From assembly GCA_025352585.1 (NCBI GenBank), contig JANXTD010000865.1, positions 1 to 6,029 of the forward strand: a stretch of 6,029 bases of DNA. The letters run 5' to 3'. Below, one piece after another: positions 1-6,029 of the stretch (position 1 is its first letter; each line of letters starts with the position of its first letter). The notes below the pieces were generated by a model. The model was not told where the DNA came from. It did no database searches and worked only from the letters and a program-made list of their open reading frames with translations. The stretch comes from Fimbriiglobus sp. (lineage in GTDB: Bacteria > Planctomycetota > Planctomycetia > Gemmatales > Gemmataceae). Both the position numbers and the translations under genes were made by a program.

Positions 1-153
1 CCGACCGCGAATCGATTGCGTCTCACAAGAAACTGTGCCGAACCGCTCCTCCAACTCCATGAGAGTGTCGGCGACGGCGTCGTCGGGTACCGCGGTGCTG
101 TCGTTAAGGCGCAACGGCAGCAACACTTTGAAGCGCCGGAGCATTCTGCTCAT
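1..153 (-). CDS. Hypothetical protein, N-terminal 51 residues, cut by the window edge
   Basis: An open frame starts at an ATG at 153 and runs without a stop to the window edge, giving 51 residues. It begins MSRMLRRFKVLLPLRL and continues with an acidic stretch and the helix-like segment DTLMELEERFGTVSCETQ. A second in-frame ATG lies at 144 and a third at 60; the segment between 153 and 60 reads like normal folded protein, so I prefer 153 or 144. A GAGG-like ribosome site lies about 12 bases before 153, a little far. The frame overlaps the last 50 bases of the upstream 73-residue gene in another phase, so translation is probably coupled. I do not recognise a named family. It has the look of small orphan proteins seen in Gemmata-type planctomycetes, but that is an unverified impression. 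No signal peptide or membrane segment is visible. Confidence 0.6.
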   Translation of the reverse strand, partial: MSRMLRRFKVLLPLRLNDSTAVPDDAVADTLMELEERFGTVSCETQSIRGR

Positions 154-325
154 ATTTGGCCGGCCCCTCTACCGAAAACGCGATGCCTTCAACCGCGAGG
201 AACGCCAACGCCTCTTCGGGCACGAGCATCTCACCGTTGGCCCAACTCTTGAAACTGTACCGGCCGGCGAGCCTGCCCAAGGCGGAGCGTTTCGACTCGG
301 TGTTTGGGAAGCGAATGAGGATCAT
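104..325 (-). CDS. Small conserved-looking hypothetical protein, 73 aa
   Basis: A 73-residue protein beginning MILIRFPNTESKRSALGRLA. Residues 1-60 have a normal mix of charged, aromatic and hydrophobic residues, including GRYSFKSWANGEMLVPEEAL at 21-40. This differs from the Arg/Ala-rich translations of the shadow frames in this region and argues for real coding. The last 13 residues are a low-complexity Ala/Val/Pro tail, and this tail lies where the next gene overlaps. There is no signal peptide or membrane span. No Shine-Dalgarno site precedes the ATG. A weak promoter-like pair (355-360 and 332-337) would start transcription at or beside the ATG, so leaderless translation is possible. The gene lies 40 bases after the ABC ATPase and may instead be read from that transcript. 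Function is unknown. Confidence 0.65.
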   Translation of the reverse strand: MILIRFPNTESKRSALGRLAGRYSFKSWANGEMLVPEEALAFLAVEGIAFSVEGPAKYEQNAPALQSVAAVAP

Positions 326-331
326 GACTGT

Positions 332-360
332 AGTCTACCCGCACCGTCTGAGAGACACAA
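332..360 (-). promoter_or_regulatory. Weak candidate promoter before the 73-aa gene
   Basis: On the minus strand TTGTGT (355-360) and TAGACT (332-337) are separated by 17 bases. They match the sigma70 consensus at 3 of 6 and 4 of 6 positions. Transcription would start about where the ATG at 325 begins, which fits the missing ribosome binding site. Chance occurrence is quite possible. Confidence 0.22.
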
Positions 361-365
361 CCGAT

Positions 366-1094
<729 letters not shown>

Positions 1095-1114
1095 CGCGGC
1101 TCCGCAGTGGGGGA

Positions 1115-1133
1115 CGGGGCTGGCGATGCCCCG
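1115..1133 (-). terminator. GC-rich hairpin between the RNA ligase and ABC ATPase genes
   Basis: On the minus strand CGGGGC and GCCCCG form a 6-bp stem around a 7-base loop. It lies 22 bases after the ligase stop and just before the ribosome site of the ATPase gene. No run of T follows, so it is not a textbook intrinsic terminator. It could equally be a leader structure or an mRNA processing site. Confidence 0.3.
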
Positions 1134-1155
1134 CCGTCAGTCTACGGCGTCCCGA

Positions 1156-2217
1156 TCACTCGTCGTACTTCAGGAGGAACTTCGGGTTGATCGCCTTGAA
1201 GCTCAGCCGGCTGCCGGTGTCGTCGTCCTGCTCCTCGACAAGCGGCCGGAACACGACGCCCTCGCGCTGCACGGCCGGGTTGAGCCGGCTGACGCCCTCC
1301 GAGAACGCCACCAGCTCATCGACCGTGTGGCCCAGCGCGATCGTGCCGAGTTGCGGCACCCCTTCGAGTCCCAGTTCGACCAGCAACTCTAGCGCGGGGC
1401 CGTGGTCGAGCAGCCGGTACGTCTCGACGTTCAACACGTTGAAGACCCGCAGCGAGACTTGCGGCAGGGCGTACTTGTTGCCCTGGATGCCCGGCCCGAT
1501 CACCTCGGCTTGAATTGCCACGTCGAAGCCGAGCCGGTCGCGGGCGGCGCGCAACTTCTCCTCCAACTTCAGGCCCAAGGCGACGCGGCCCAGGACGTTC
1601 GACTCGTCGGTCTCGTCGAGCCACAGGTTGCGGCTACAGATGCCGAAGGTGCCCTGCCGCAGGAACGCCGTGAACGAGGTGCCGTCGAGCTTTTCGGTCA
1701 CGGCGAACGTCTTGCCGCGGTGCCGGGTCAGGGCCGCCTCGAGCAGTTGCACGCGGGTCTCGTCGGTCTTCGGCAGGAAGCCGGGGAACGGCCCCTTGAC
1801 GCGGCCGCCCATGCCGACCGGCGGCGGCGGCTCCCACTTGACGACCCTGAGAACGTCGGTGACGTCCGCGCCGTCGCCGTCCGGCGTCCCCGGCGGCAGC
1901 ATCGACAGCGGGAAGCAAATCCCCTGCGAGACCTGCTTGCGCAGCCGCACCGTCTTGACGCGGAAGCCGGCCGGCTGGGTCACCGCCCCGGCCGGGTCGG
2001 TCTGGGCCGGCCGGTAGCAGTTCGCCCGCAGGAACTCGAACTCCGGCCGCTCGGGCAGCAGCGAGTCGATCTCGCAGTAGACGAGGCGGTCCCCCGGCCG
2101 GTAGTCGCCCTTCTTGGCGACGACCCACCAGCCGAGGACGCGGACTTTCTCGATGGCGTCGGCCCCTGGGATCGGCTCGACGGCGTTGACGGTTTGGATG
2201 CTGGCCAGTTTTCGCAT
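1156..2217 (-). CDS. ATP-dependent RNA ligase, DraRnl (Rnl5/DRB0094) type
   Basis: An RNA ligase of 353 residues that would join 3'-OH and 5'-phosphate ends through a ligase-AMP intermediate. The C-terminal half carries the nucleotidyltransferase motifs in order: motif I EKLDGTS at 175-181 with nucleophile Lys176, motif Ia ICSRNLWL at 193-200, motif III AEVIGPGIQGN at 237-247, motif IIIa LRVFNVLNV at 256-264, motif IV EGVVFR at 319-324 and motif V SFKAINPKFLLK at 339-350 with Lys341 and Lys346. Residues 1 to about 130 form a separate N-terminal module, as in Deinococcus radiodurans DraRnl, where an OB-like domain aids nick sealing. The length fits that family. I place the start at 2217 and not at the longer ATG at 2247, because GGGAG at 2224-2228 sits six bases before it and the protein then opens directly with the conserved-looking MRKLASIQ. 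No end-healing kinase/phosphatase, Hen1 or RtcB gene is nearby, so the substrate is open. Confidence 0.92.
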   Translation of the reverse strand: MRKLASIQTVNAVEPIPGADAIEKVRVLGWWVVAKKGDYRPGDRLVYCEIDSLLPERPEFEFLRANCYRPAQTDPAGAVTQPAGFRVKTVRLRKQVSQGICFPLSMLPPGTPDGDGADVTDVLRVVKWEPPPPVGMGGRVKGPFPGFLPKTDETRVQLLEAALTRHRGKTFAVTEKLDGTSFTAFLRQGTFGICSRNLWLDETDESNVLGRVALGLKLEEKLRAARDRLGFDVAIQAEVIGPGIQGNKYALPQVSLRVFNVLNVETYRLLDHGPALELLVELGLEGVPQLGTIALGHTVDELVAFSEGVSRLNPAVQREGVVFRPLVEEQDDDTGSRLSFKAINPKFLLKYDE

Positions 2218-2223
2218 GCAGAT

Positions 2224-2228
2224 CTCCC
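2224..2228 (-). promoter_or_regulatory. Ribosome binding site fixing the RNA ligase start
   Basis: GGGAG on the minus strand lies six bases before the ATG at 2217. It also lies inside the longer reading frame from 2247, so it decides in favour of the shorter protein. Confidence 0.7.
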
Positions 2229-2286
2229 GGCGGGTCGGCGACCCCAACCCGACACGCCGGCGAGGCAGGGGGTTCGCACTCCGCCG

Positions 2287-4065
2287 CTACCCCACGTAGA
2301 CGACGCCGGGGTTCGTGAACGGGTTCAGGTCGAGCGCGGCAATCGCCGTCGGGGCGGTGCCGGCGACGCTCGCGGCGAAGTCCTTGCCGGCGAAGCCGCG
2401 CACCTGCGGGCTGCCGGCCGAGCCGAGGCCGACGACCACGTCGGCGTTGGCGTCGCCGTCGAGGTCCTTGACCGCGAGCCGCACGCCGTCGCGGTTGGTC
2501 ACGTCGCCGGCGAAGAAGTTGCCGACGACAGTCTGCTTGTTCCCGGCGGCGACGAGGTCTTTGCCGCTGATCGCCTGCACCCGCGGGCCGCCGCCCGGCC
2601 CGCCGCCGACGACGATGTCGGCGAAGCCGTCGGCGTTCACGTCGCCCACGCCGACGAAGACGCCGTTGCGCAACGTCTGCTCGAAGACGAAGAAGTCGCC
2701 GACGAGCTTCGGCGGGGATTGCCCCGCGGCCGGCGGCGTCAGTACCGACTTGCCGTCGAAGACCGCCACGCGCGGGCCGCCGCCGAAGCCGGCCGTGACG
2801 ACGAGGTCGGGCCGGCCGTCGCCGTTCACGTCGCCCACACTCGCCCGCGCGCCGCCGCGGAAGGCGGGGTCGTCGATGCCGAAGAAGCGCGTGAGTTGGG
2901 CCGCGTCGCCGGTCAGCCCCTGGGCCAACTTCGCCCCGCTGTAGACCGCCACGATGGGGCCGCCGCCCTGGTCGGGGGTGACGATGACTTCGGCGATGCC
3001 GTCGCCGTCGAGGTCGGCCGCGCTGACGAAGACGCCGCCGGTGAAGCTCGCCTCGAAGGGGCTAATGACCAGCGGCGCGACCGCGGCGATGGCGACGCCG
3101 TCAATGATGCCCGAGGGGCGGGCCACGGTCACGCGGTTCGGGGTGCCGGGGCCGCTGCCGGTCACGACGACCTGCCTCCCGTTCCCGTTGACGACGCCGT
3201 AGGCGACCCGCTCCTGGTCGCGGCCCGACGCCGGCAGGGCGGAGTCGAACGGCAGGCCGCCGGGGCCGAACGTGGCCGGCGAGTTGCCCGCCGCGGCGGC
3301 GGCGAAGCCCGTTTCGAGCGGCGGGGGCGACGCCTTGGGCAGCAGCGCCGTCGCGCCGTCGGCGTTGACGGCCAGCAGCCCGAACGTCGTCGCGGGGTTG
3401 AAGCCCTCCGGGGAGAACCCCGCGAAGCCGCTGCCGAGGACGACGAGCGCCTTGTTGGCCGCGCCCGCGAGGTTGGCCGCGAACGAGCCGACCCGCGTCA
3501 CGCCGTCGGCCTGCGTCACGTCGAGGGCGTAGTTCGCCGGGGCGAGCGAGTTGTACTTGGCGTCGGCCGCCCCGAAGGCGAGGTCGTTCGAGGCGACGCC
3601 GACGCCGCGGACCTTCAGGTCGATCGCGGTCGCGGTCGGGACGCCGTTCACGTCCAGGAACTCGACGTTGCCGACCGTCCCCGCCGCGGTCAGCGCGGTG
3701 GTCACGGCGAGCAGGCGGAACCTGGTCGCGGCGGGCGCGGCCGCGCCGGGGTCGCCGAGCGCGACCAGCAGGTTCTTGCTGTTGTCGGCCAGCGTGAACG
3801 ACTGATTGAAGAGCGGCGGCGTGCTGACCGACGCCCCCGACGCCCGCACCGAGACGAACAGCGGGTTGGTCGTGTCCTGAACGAAGAACGGCGTCGCCGC
3901 GCGGAAGGGGACGCCGGTCAGGATCGGAGTCAACGTGTTGTTGACGTACACGTCGAGCTTCGCGGCCGCGGCGTAGGGCGAGTTCTGGATGAACTGCACC
4001 AGGGCCGCCGGCACGTCGCGGGCTTCGAGGCCGGTCAGGGTCGGGCGGAAGGGGGGCTTCGTCAT
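2287..4065 (-). CDS. Planctomycete-type surface protein: duplicated DUF4397-like region plus FG-GAP/VCBS repeats
   Basis: A 592-residue protein, probably at the cell surface or secreted; function unknown. It opens with RPTLTGLEARDVPA (7-20), resembling the LExR motif found near the N-terminus of planctomycete surface proteins; there is no classical hydrophobic signal peptide. Residues 22-243 look like two copies of a DUF4397-like beta domain: VQF..LDVYV..LFVSV..KNLLVALG (22-104) matches VEF..IDLKV..YALDV..KALVVLG (133-211), and each ends with F.LLAV (116-121, 228-233). Residues 283-592 hold five FG-GAP/VCBS-like units. Their calcium-loop motifs start at 291 (degenerate, VVNGNG), 351 (DLDGDG), 412 (DVNGDG), 475 (DVNADG) and 534 (DLDGDA), about 60 residues apart, each followed by a GGGPxV-like segment. 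The spacing suggests a beta-propeller. I chose the start at 4065, not the ATG at 4101, because GGAG (4071-4074) lies five bases upstream. Confidence 0.88.
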   Translation of the reverse strand: MTKPPFRPTLTGLEARDVPAALVQFIQNSPYAAAAKLDVYVNNTLTPILTGVPFRAATPFFVQDTTNPLFVSVRASGASVSTPPLFNQSFTLADNSKNLLVALGDPGAAAPAATRFRLLAVTTALTAAGTVGNVEFLDVNGVPTATAIDLKVRGVGVASNDLAFGAADAKYNSLAPANYALDVTQADGVTRVGSFAANLAGAANKALVVLGSGFAGFSPEGFNPATTFGLLAVNADGATALLPKASPPPLETGFAAAAAGNSPATFGPGGLPFDSALPASGRDQERVAYGVVNGNGRQVVVTGSGPGTPNRVTVARPSGIIDGVAIAAVAPLVISPFEASFTGGVFVSAADLDGDGIAEVIVTPDQGGGPIVAVYSGAKLAQGLTGDAAQLTRFFGIDDPAFRGGARASVGDVNGDGRPDLVVTAGFGGGPRVAVFDGKSVLTPPAAGQSPPKLVGDFFVFEQTLRNGVFVGVGDVNADGFADIVVGGGPGGGPRVQAISGKDLVAAGNKQTVVGNFFAGDVTNRDGVRLAVKDLDGDANADVVVGLGSAGSPQVRGFAGKDFAASVAGTAPTAIAALDLNPFTNPGVVYVG

Positions 4066-4080
4066 CGCGACTCCGGGTCG

Positions 4081-4118
4081 GGCGGGTGGGCGCGGGGTCA
4101 AGCCCCGAGTCGCCCGCC
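4081..4118 (-). terminator. Nested GC-rich hairpin between rsmE and the FG-GAP gene
   Basis: The outer arms GGCGGG (4113-4118) and CCCGCC (4081-4086) enclose an inner 5-bp stem, CGGGG/CCCCG, with a 5-base loop (4093-4107). It begins 27 bases after the rsmE stop codon, where a terminator would be expected. There is no T tract, so an mRNA leader structure for the next gene is equally possible. Confidence 0.35.
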
Positions 4119-4124
4119 ATTATG
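4119..4124 (-). promoter_or_regulatory. Candidate -10 element before the FG-GAP gene
   Basis: CATAAT on the minus strand matches 5 of 6 bases of the TATAAT consensus and stands out in this GC-rich gap. I found no convincing -35 hexamer at the right distance. If used, transcription would start near 4112 and the hairpin at 4081-4118 would largely lie in the leader. Confidence 0.25.
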
Positions 4125-4145
4125 CGACCGCGTGAGGCCAAGACG

Positions 4146-4841
4146 CTAGCCCAACTGCGCCGCCCAGGCCGCCCCGACGACCGCCGCCGTCTCGACGCGC
4201 AGCACGCGCGGCCCCAGACTCAGCACCGCGCGGCCGGCTTCGATGGCCGCCGCGATCTCCACCGGCGTGAAGCCGCCCTCCGGGCCGACGGCCAGCGTCA
4301 CCCCGTCGGCGAAACTCTGCACAGGAGTCGGCTCCCCGTTCGAGGTGTGCAGCACCAGTTGAACGCCGTCGCGGCGGGCCAGGAAGTCACGCCACGTCGT
4401 CGGCGGGCCGACGGTCATGAGCCGGTTGCGGCCGCACTGCTTCGACGCTTCAATCACGACGCGGGCCAACTTCTCGACCGTCGTGAGCTTCGGCACGACG
4501 ACCGACCGCACGGTCATCAGCGGGACGAAGTGCGTGACGCCGACTTCGGTGAGCTTCTCGACGAGGTAGTCGGCCCGGTCGCCCTTCGGCAACGCCGACG
4601 CGACGGTGACCCTCACCGCCGACTCGCGGCTGAGGTCGAGGGCCGCCGTGACGTGCAGCGTCGCCCGCTTGCGATCGACGGCGACGACTTCGGCGGCGTA
4701 CTCGCGGCCGTCGCCGTTGAAGAGGGTCACGGCGTCGCCCGGCTCGAAGCGGCGGACGGTCGCGAGGTGGTGCGCCTCGGGGCCGTCGAGCGTGACGTCG
4801 CCCAGGGCGAGCGGCTGCGGCGTGTAGAAGCGGTCGGCCAT
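4146..4841 (-). CDS. rsmE: 16S rRNA (uracil1498-N3)-methyltransferase RsmE
   Basis: RsmE transfers a methyl group from S-adenosylmethionine to N3 of U1498 in 16S rRNA, in the decoding region of the small ribosomal subunit. The protein has 231 residues, near the usual length. Residues 1 to about 70 are the N-terminal PUA-like domain (MADRFYTPQPL, then GPEAHHLATVRR at 20-31). The rest is a SPOUT fold with the family motifs KGDRADYLVEKLTEVGV at 86-102, EASKQCGRNR at 131-140, the cofactor-binding GPEGGFTPVE at 186-195, and LGPRVLRVETAA at 209-220, which forms part of the trefoil knot. The start at 4841 gives the expected N-terminus, although no clear Shine-Dalgarno site precedes it. The upstream gene stops nine bases earlier, so translation is probably coupled. 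All motifs look intact, so the enzyme should be active as a dimer in the cytoplasm. Confidence 0.96.
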   Translation of the reverse strand: MADRFYTPQPLALGDVTLDGPEAHHLATVRRFEPGDAVTLFNGDGREYAAEVVAVDRKRATLHVTAALDLSRESAVRVTVASALPKGDRADYLVEKLTEVGVTHFVPLMTVRSVVVPKLTTVEKLARVVIEASKQCGRNRLMTVGPPTTWRDFLARRDGVQLVLHTSNGEPTPVQSFADGVTLAVGPEGGFTPVEIAAAIEAGRAVLSLGPRVLRVETAAVVGAAWAAQLG

Positions 4842-4850
4842 CGGGTTAAC

Positions 4851-5048
4851 TTACGCCGCGTGCCGCAGGGTGCGCGTCGTGACCTGCTGCCACTCGCCGG
4901 CGCGCCAGGCAAAGACGACCTCGTCGGCCCCACGCCAGGCGACGCAATAGTCCCCCGTCATCGTCTTGATCGACCAGCCGGCGCTGCGGAGTTGCTCGAA
5001 GTTCGGCAGGCTAAGTGTCGGCGTGTCGTTGTCGGTCTGCTTGCTCAT
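4851..5048 (-). CDS. Small Trp-rich hypothetical protein, 65 aa
   Basis: A 65-residue protein starting at the ATG at 5048, which has an excellent ribosome site (GGGGAG at 5054-5059, five bases upstream). The frame stays open further upstream, but that part translates to Arg/Pro/Ala-rich sequence overlapping the lipoprotein gene, so the short form is the real one. Residues 1-20 are polar and probably flexible. Residues 24-54 hold four tryptophans (25, 38, 48, 53) in a pattern suggesting a small beta-sheet domain: GWSIKTMTGDYCVAWRG followed by EVVFAWRAGEW. It has no signal peptide or membrane segment and is likely cytoplasmic. It lies 20 bases after the lipoprotein gene and nine bases before rsmE, so all three are probably co-transcribed. 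I do not recognise the family and assign no function. Confidence 0.75.
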   Translation of the reverse strand: MSKQTDNDTPTLSLPNFEQLRSAGWSIKTMTGDYCVAWRGADEVVFAWRAGEWQQVTTRTLRHAA

Positions 5049-5053
5049 GGTGT

Positions 5054-5059
5054 CTCCCC
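5054..5059 (-). promoter_or_regulatory. Ribosome binding site fixing the start of the 65-aa protein
   Basis: GGGGAG on the minus strand lies five bases before the ATG at 5048. It selects this internal ATG within a much longer open frame that extends to 5456. Confidence 0.7.
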
Positions 5060-5068
5060 GAACCCGGA

Positions 5069-5940
5069 TCATCGTCCTGGCGTTATCGGCGGCGCGGGCC
5101 AGGGCGGGCCAGCGATTTCCGGCGGCAGGGGGCGCGGGGCCGGCGACTCCGGGGGGGTCGCGACGGTCGGGCGGGTCGGCGCGAACCAGTGCCGGTCGGG
5201 GCCGAAGAGCGTCGATCCGAAGCCGGTCGCCGGCGGCTCGTCCCCGCCGACGCGGGCCGCGCCCTTCTCGGGCTTGATCTCCGTCGCTTTTGGCGCGACC
5301 TCCTCGGGGTAAACGTGTAGGGCCGCCGGGATCTTCGGCAGCGTCTCCCCGGCGAACTCCGAGTCGCGCATGATCGAGCCGCGGCGGTACGGCCCCGCAC
5401 CGAAGTACCAGGTGTCCTTCAAGTTGCTGCTCGCCTCGACGAGGTCCGACTGCCATAGCGCCCGGCCGGTCGTGCGGTTGTAGGCGAACACGGCGATCTT
5501 CGCGACGCCCTGCTGGTCGGACTTCTTCACCAGCGCGATTTCGGGGATCGCGCTCGGCACCCCCGGCACCAGCGCCGGCAGCGAGGTCGCCGGGATGCCC
5601 ACGAGTAGGCTGTACTTGTCCGTGCCGACGCCCCCGGAGCGCGGCTCGACGACGTACGTCGCCTTGACACGCTCCTCTTGCAGCAGCGCCCCGTGCGCGA
5701 GGAGTTGCTGGCGGATCGAGCTGATTAAGTACCCCTTATCGACGGTGCCGTCGAGGTACTGCGTGTCGAGGAAGACCGTCTTGCCCTGCAACTCGGCGAA
5801 GTCGAGTTGCATCACGGCGCGGTCGATCGCCTGCGACACCAGCCGCATCTCGCTGCCGGCCCGCTGGGTGTCGGTCATGCGCGTGGAGCCGCAGCCGGCC
5901 GCCGCGCAACAAAGCACCACAGGGGCAAAATCCGCGTCAT
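5069..5940 (-). CDS. Probable lipoprotein (DUF6655-like), signal peptide apparently frameshifted
   Basis: The mature part is 274 residues starting at the Cys encoded at 5891-5893, after the lipobox-like CCAAAGC. It would be lipid-anchored in the cell envelope. From there the frame is open to the TGA at 5069-5071. Mature residues 1-180 look like a conserved domain (LVSQAIDRAVMQLDFAELQG, FLDTQYLDGTV, ISSIRQQLLAHG, then PEIALVKKSDQQGVAKIAVF). I recall this pattern from the planctomycete family DUF6655, but have not verified it. The last 35 or so residues are a Pro-rich tail. No good in-frame ATG precedes the Cys: that frame runs back only to a TTG at 6013. The ATG at 5940 gives an ideal signal start (MTRILPL) but in another frame, one base out of phase. 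A lost base in the TTTT or CCCC run at 5922-5930 would explain this. The coordinates assume the ATG at 5940; function is unknown. Confidence 0.72.
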
Positions 5941-5979
5941 ACCGTGGCGTCCCGTGTTGCAATCCCTTGCGAATCGCGG

Positions 5980-6007
5980 ACGATAGCGGGGCGAGCGATG
6001 CCGTCAA
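5980..6007 (-). promoter_or_regulatory. Candidate sigma70-type promoter for the lipoprotein-rsmE operon
   Basis: On the minus strand TTGACG (6002-6007) and TATCGT (5980-5985) are 16 bases apart, matching the consensus at 5 of 6 and 4 of 6 positions. The predicted transcription start near 5973 leaves a leader of about 33 bases before the ATG at 5940. If used, it excludes translation from the TTG at 6013, which would lie upstream of the transcript. The 89 bases from 5941 to the window edge otherwise hold only a run of eight C at 6021-6028. Confidence 0.4.
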
Positions 6008-6029
6008 GATCAATCCGCCTCCCCCCCCG

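Noticed and set aside
2229..2265. Small inverted repeats in the gap before the RNA ligase as a terminator
   Set aside because: Only 5-bp stems with alternative pairings and no T tract; expected by chance at this GC content.
2718..3200. Repeated GC-rich segments in the FG-GAP gene as a possible DNA repeat array
   Set aside because: The similarity follows the protein repeats (DxDGxG and GGGPxV) and the spacing varies by codons; there are no near-identical DNA units or spacers as in a CRISPR array.
3101..4141. Minus-strand frame of 346 codons overlapping the FG-GAP gene
   Set aside because: It is the shifted frame of the FG-GAP gene and encodes an Arg/Pro/Gly-rich sequence without structure.
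1402..4149. Plus-strand open frame of 915 codons antisense to the RNA ligase and FG-GAP genes
   Set aside because: The translation is dominated by Arg, Gly, Ala, Val, Asp and Glu and has no recognisable domain. Such long antisense frames are common opposite GC-rich genes, and the minus strand encodes clear families here.
4086..5312. Plus-strand open frame of 408 codons opposite rsmE and its neighbours
   Set aside because: It is antisense to rsmE, the 65-residue gene and part of the lipoprotein gene. Its composition is low-complexity and Arg-rich, with no motif.
5049..5456. Upstream extension of the 65-residue gene to 201 codons
   Set aside because: The extra N-terminal part is Arg/Pro-rich and lies in a wrong frame over the lipoprotein gene; the strong ribosome site at 5054-5059 marks the real start.

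Overview
The window is GC-rich bacterial DNA, and every gene I can support lies on the minus strand, so the genes read from the right edge towards the left. Several features point to a planctomycete, probably a relative of Gemmata. A large FG-GAP protein begins with the N-terminal 'LEARDVPA' style typical of planctomycete surface proteins. A lipoprotein resembles a planctomycete family (DUF6655-like). The small orphan proteins have a planctomycete look. No marker gene fixes the taxonomy, so this is an inference from gene style.

Layout in transcription order. (1) At the right end a candidate sigma70-type promoter (5980-6007) precedes a probable lipoprotein (5069-5940). Its signal peptide is split between two reading frames, which suggests a one-base deletion or sequencing error. 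(2) A 65-residue Trp-rich protein of unknown function follows (4851-5048). (3) Nine bases later comes rsmE, the 16S rRNA m3U1498 methyltransferase (4146-4841). These three look like one operon. (4) After an 80-base gap with a GC-rich hairpin comes a 592-residue protein (2287-4065) with a duplicated DUF4397-like N-terminal half and five FG-GAP/VCBS-like repeats. (5) Next is an ATP-dependent RNA ligase of the Deinococcus DraRnl/Rnl5 type (1156-2217), with all nucleotidyltransferase motifs. (6) A NatA-type ABC transporter ATPase follows (366-1094), with no permease beside it. (7) The left end holds two small uncharacterised genes that overlap by 50 bases: a 73-residue protein (104-325) and a gene that starts at 153 and runs off the window.

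Genes 4, 5 and 6 are separated by gaps of 61-80 bases and each has a clear GGAG-type ribosome binding site, so partial co-transcription is possible. Their functions (surface repeat protein, RNA repair, export ATPase) do not make an obvious pathway. I see no CRISPR array, tRNA, rRNA, insertion sequence or phage gene. The points most worth a second look are the split signal peptide, the overlapping small-gene pair, the RNA ligase, the internal architecture of the FG-GAP protein and the orphan ATPase.
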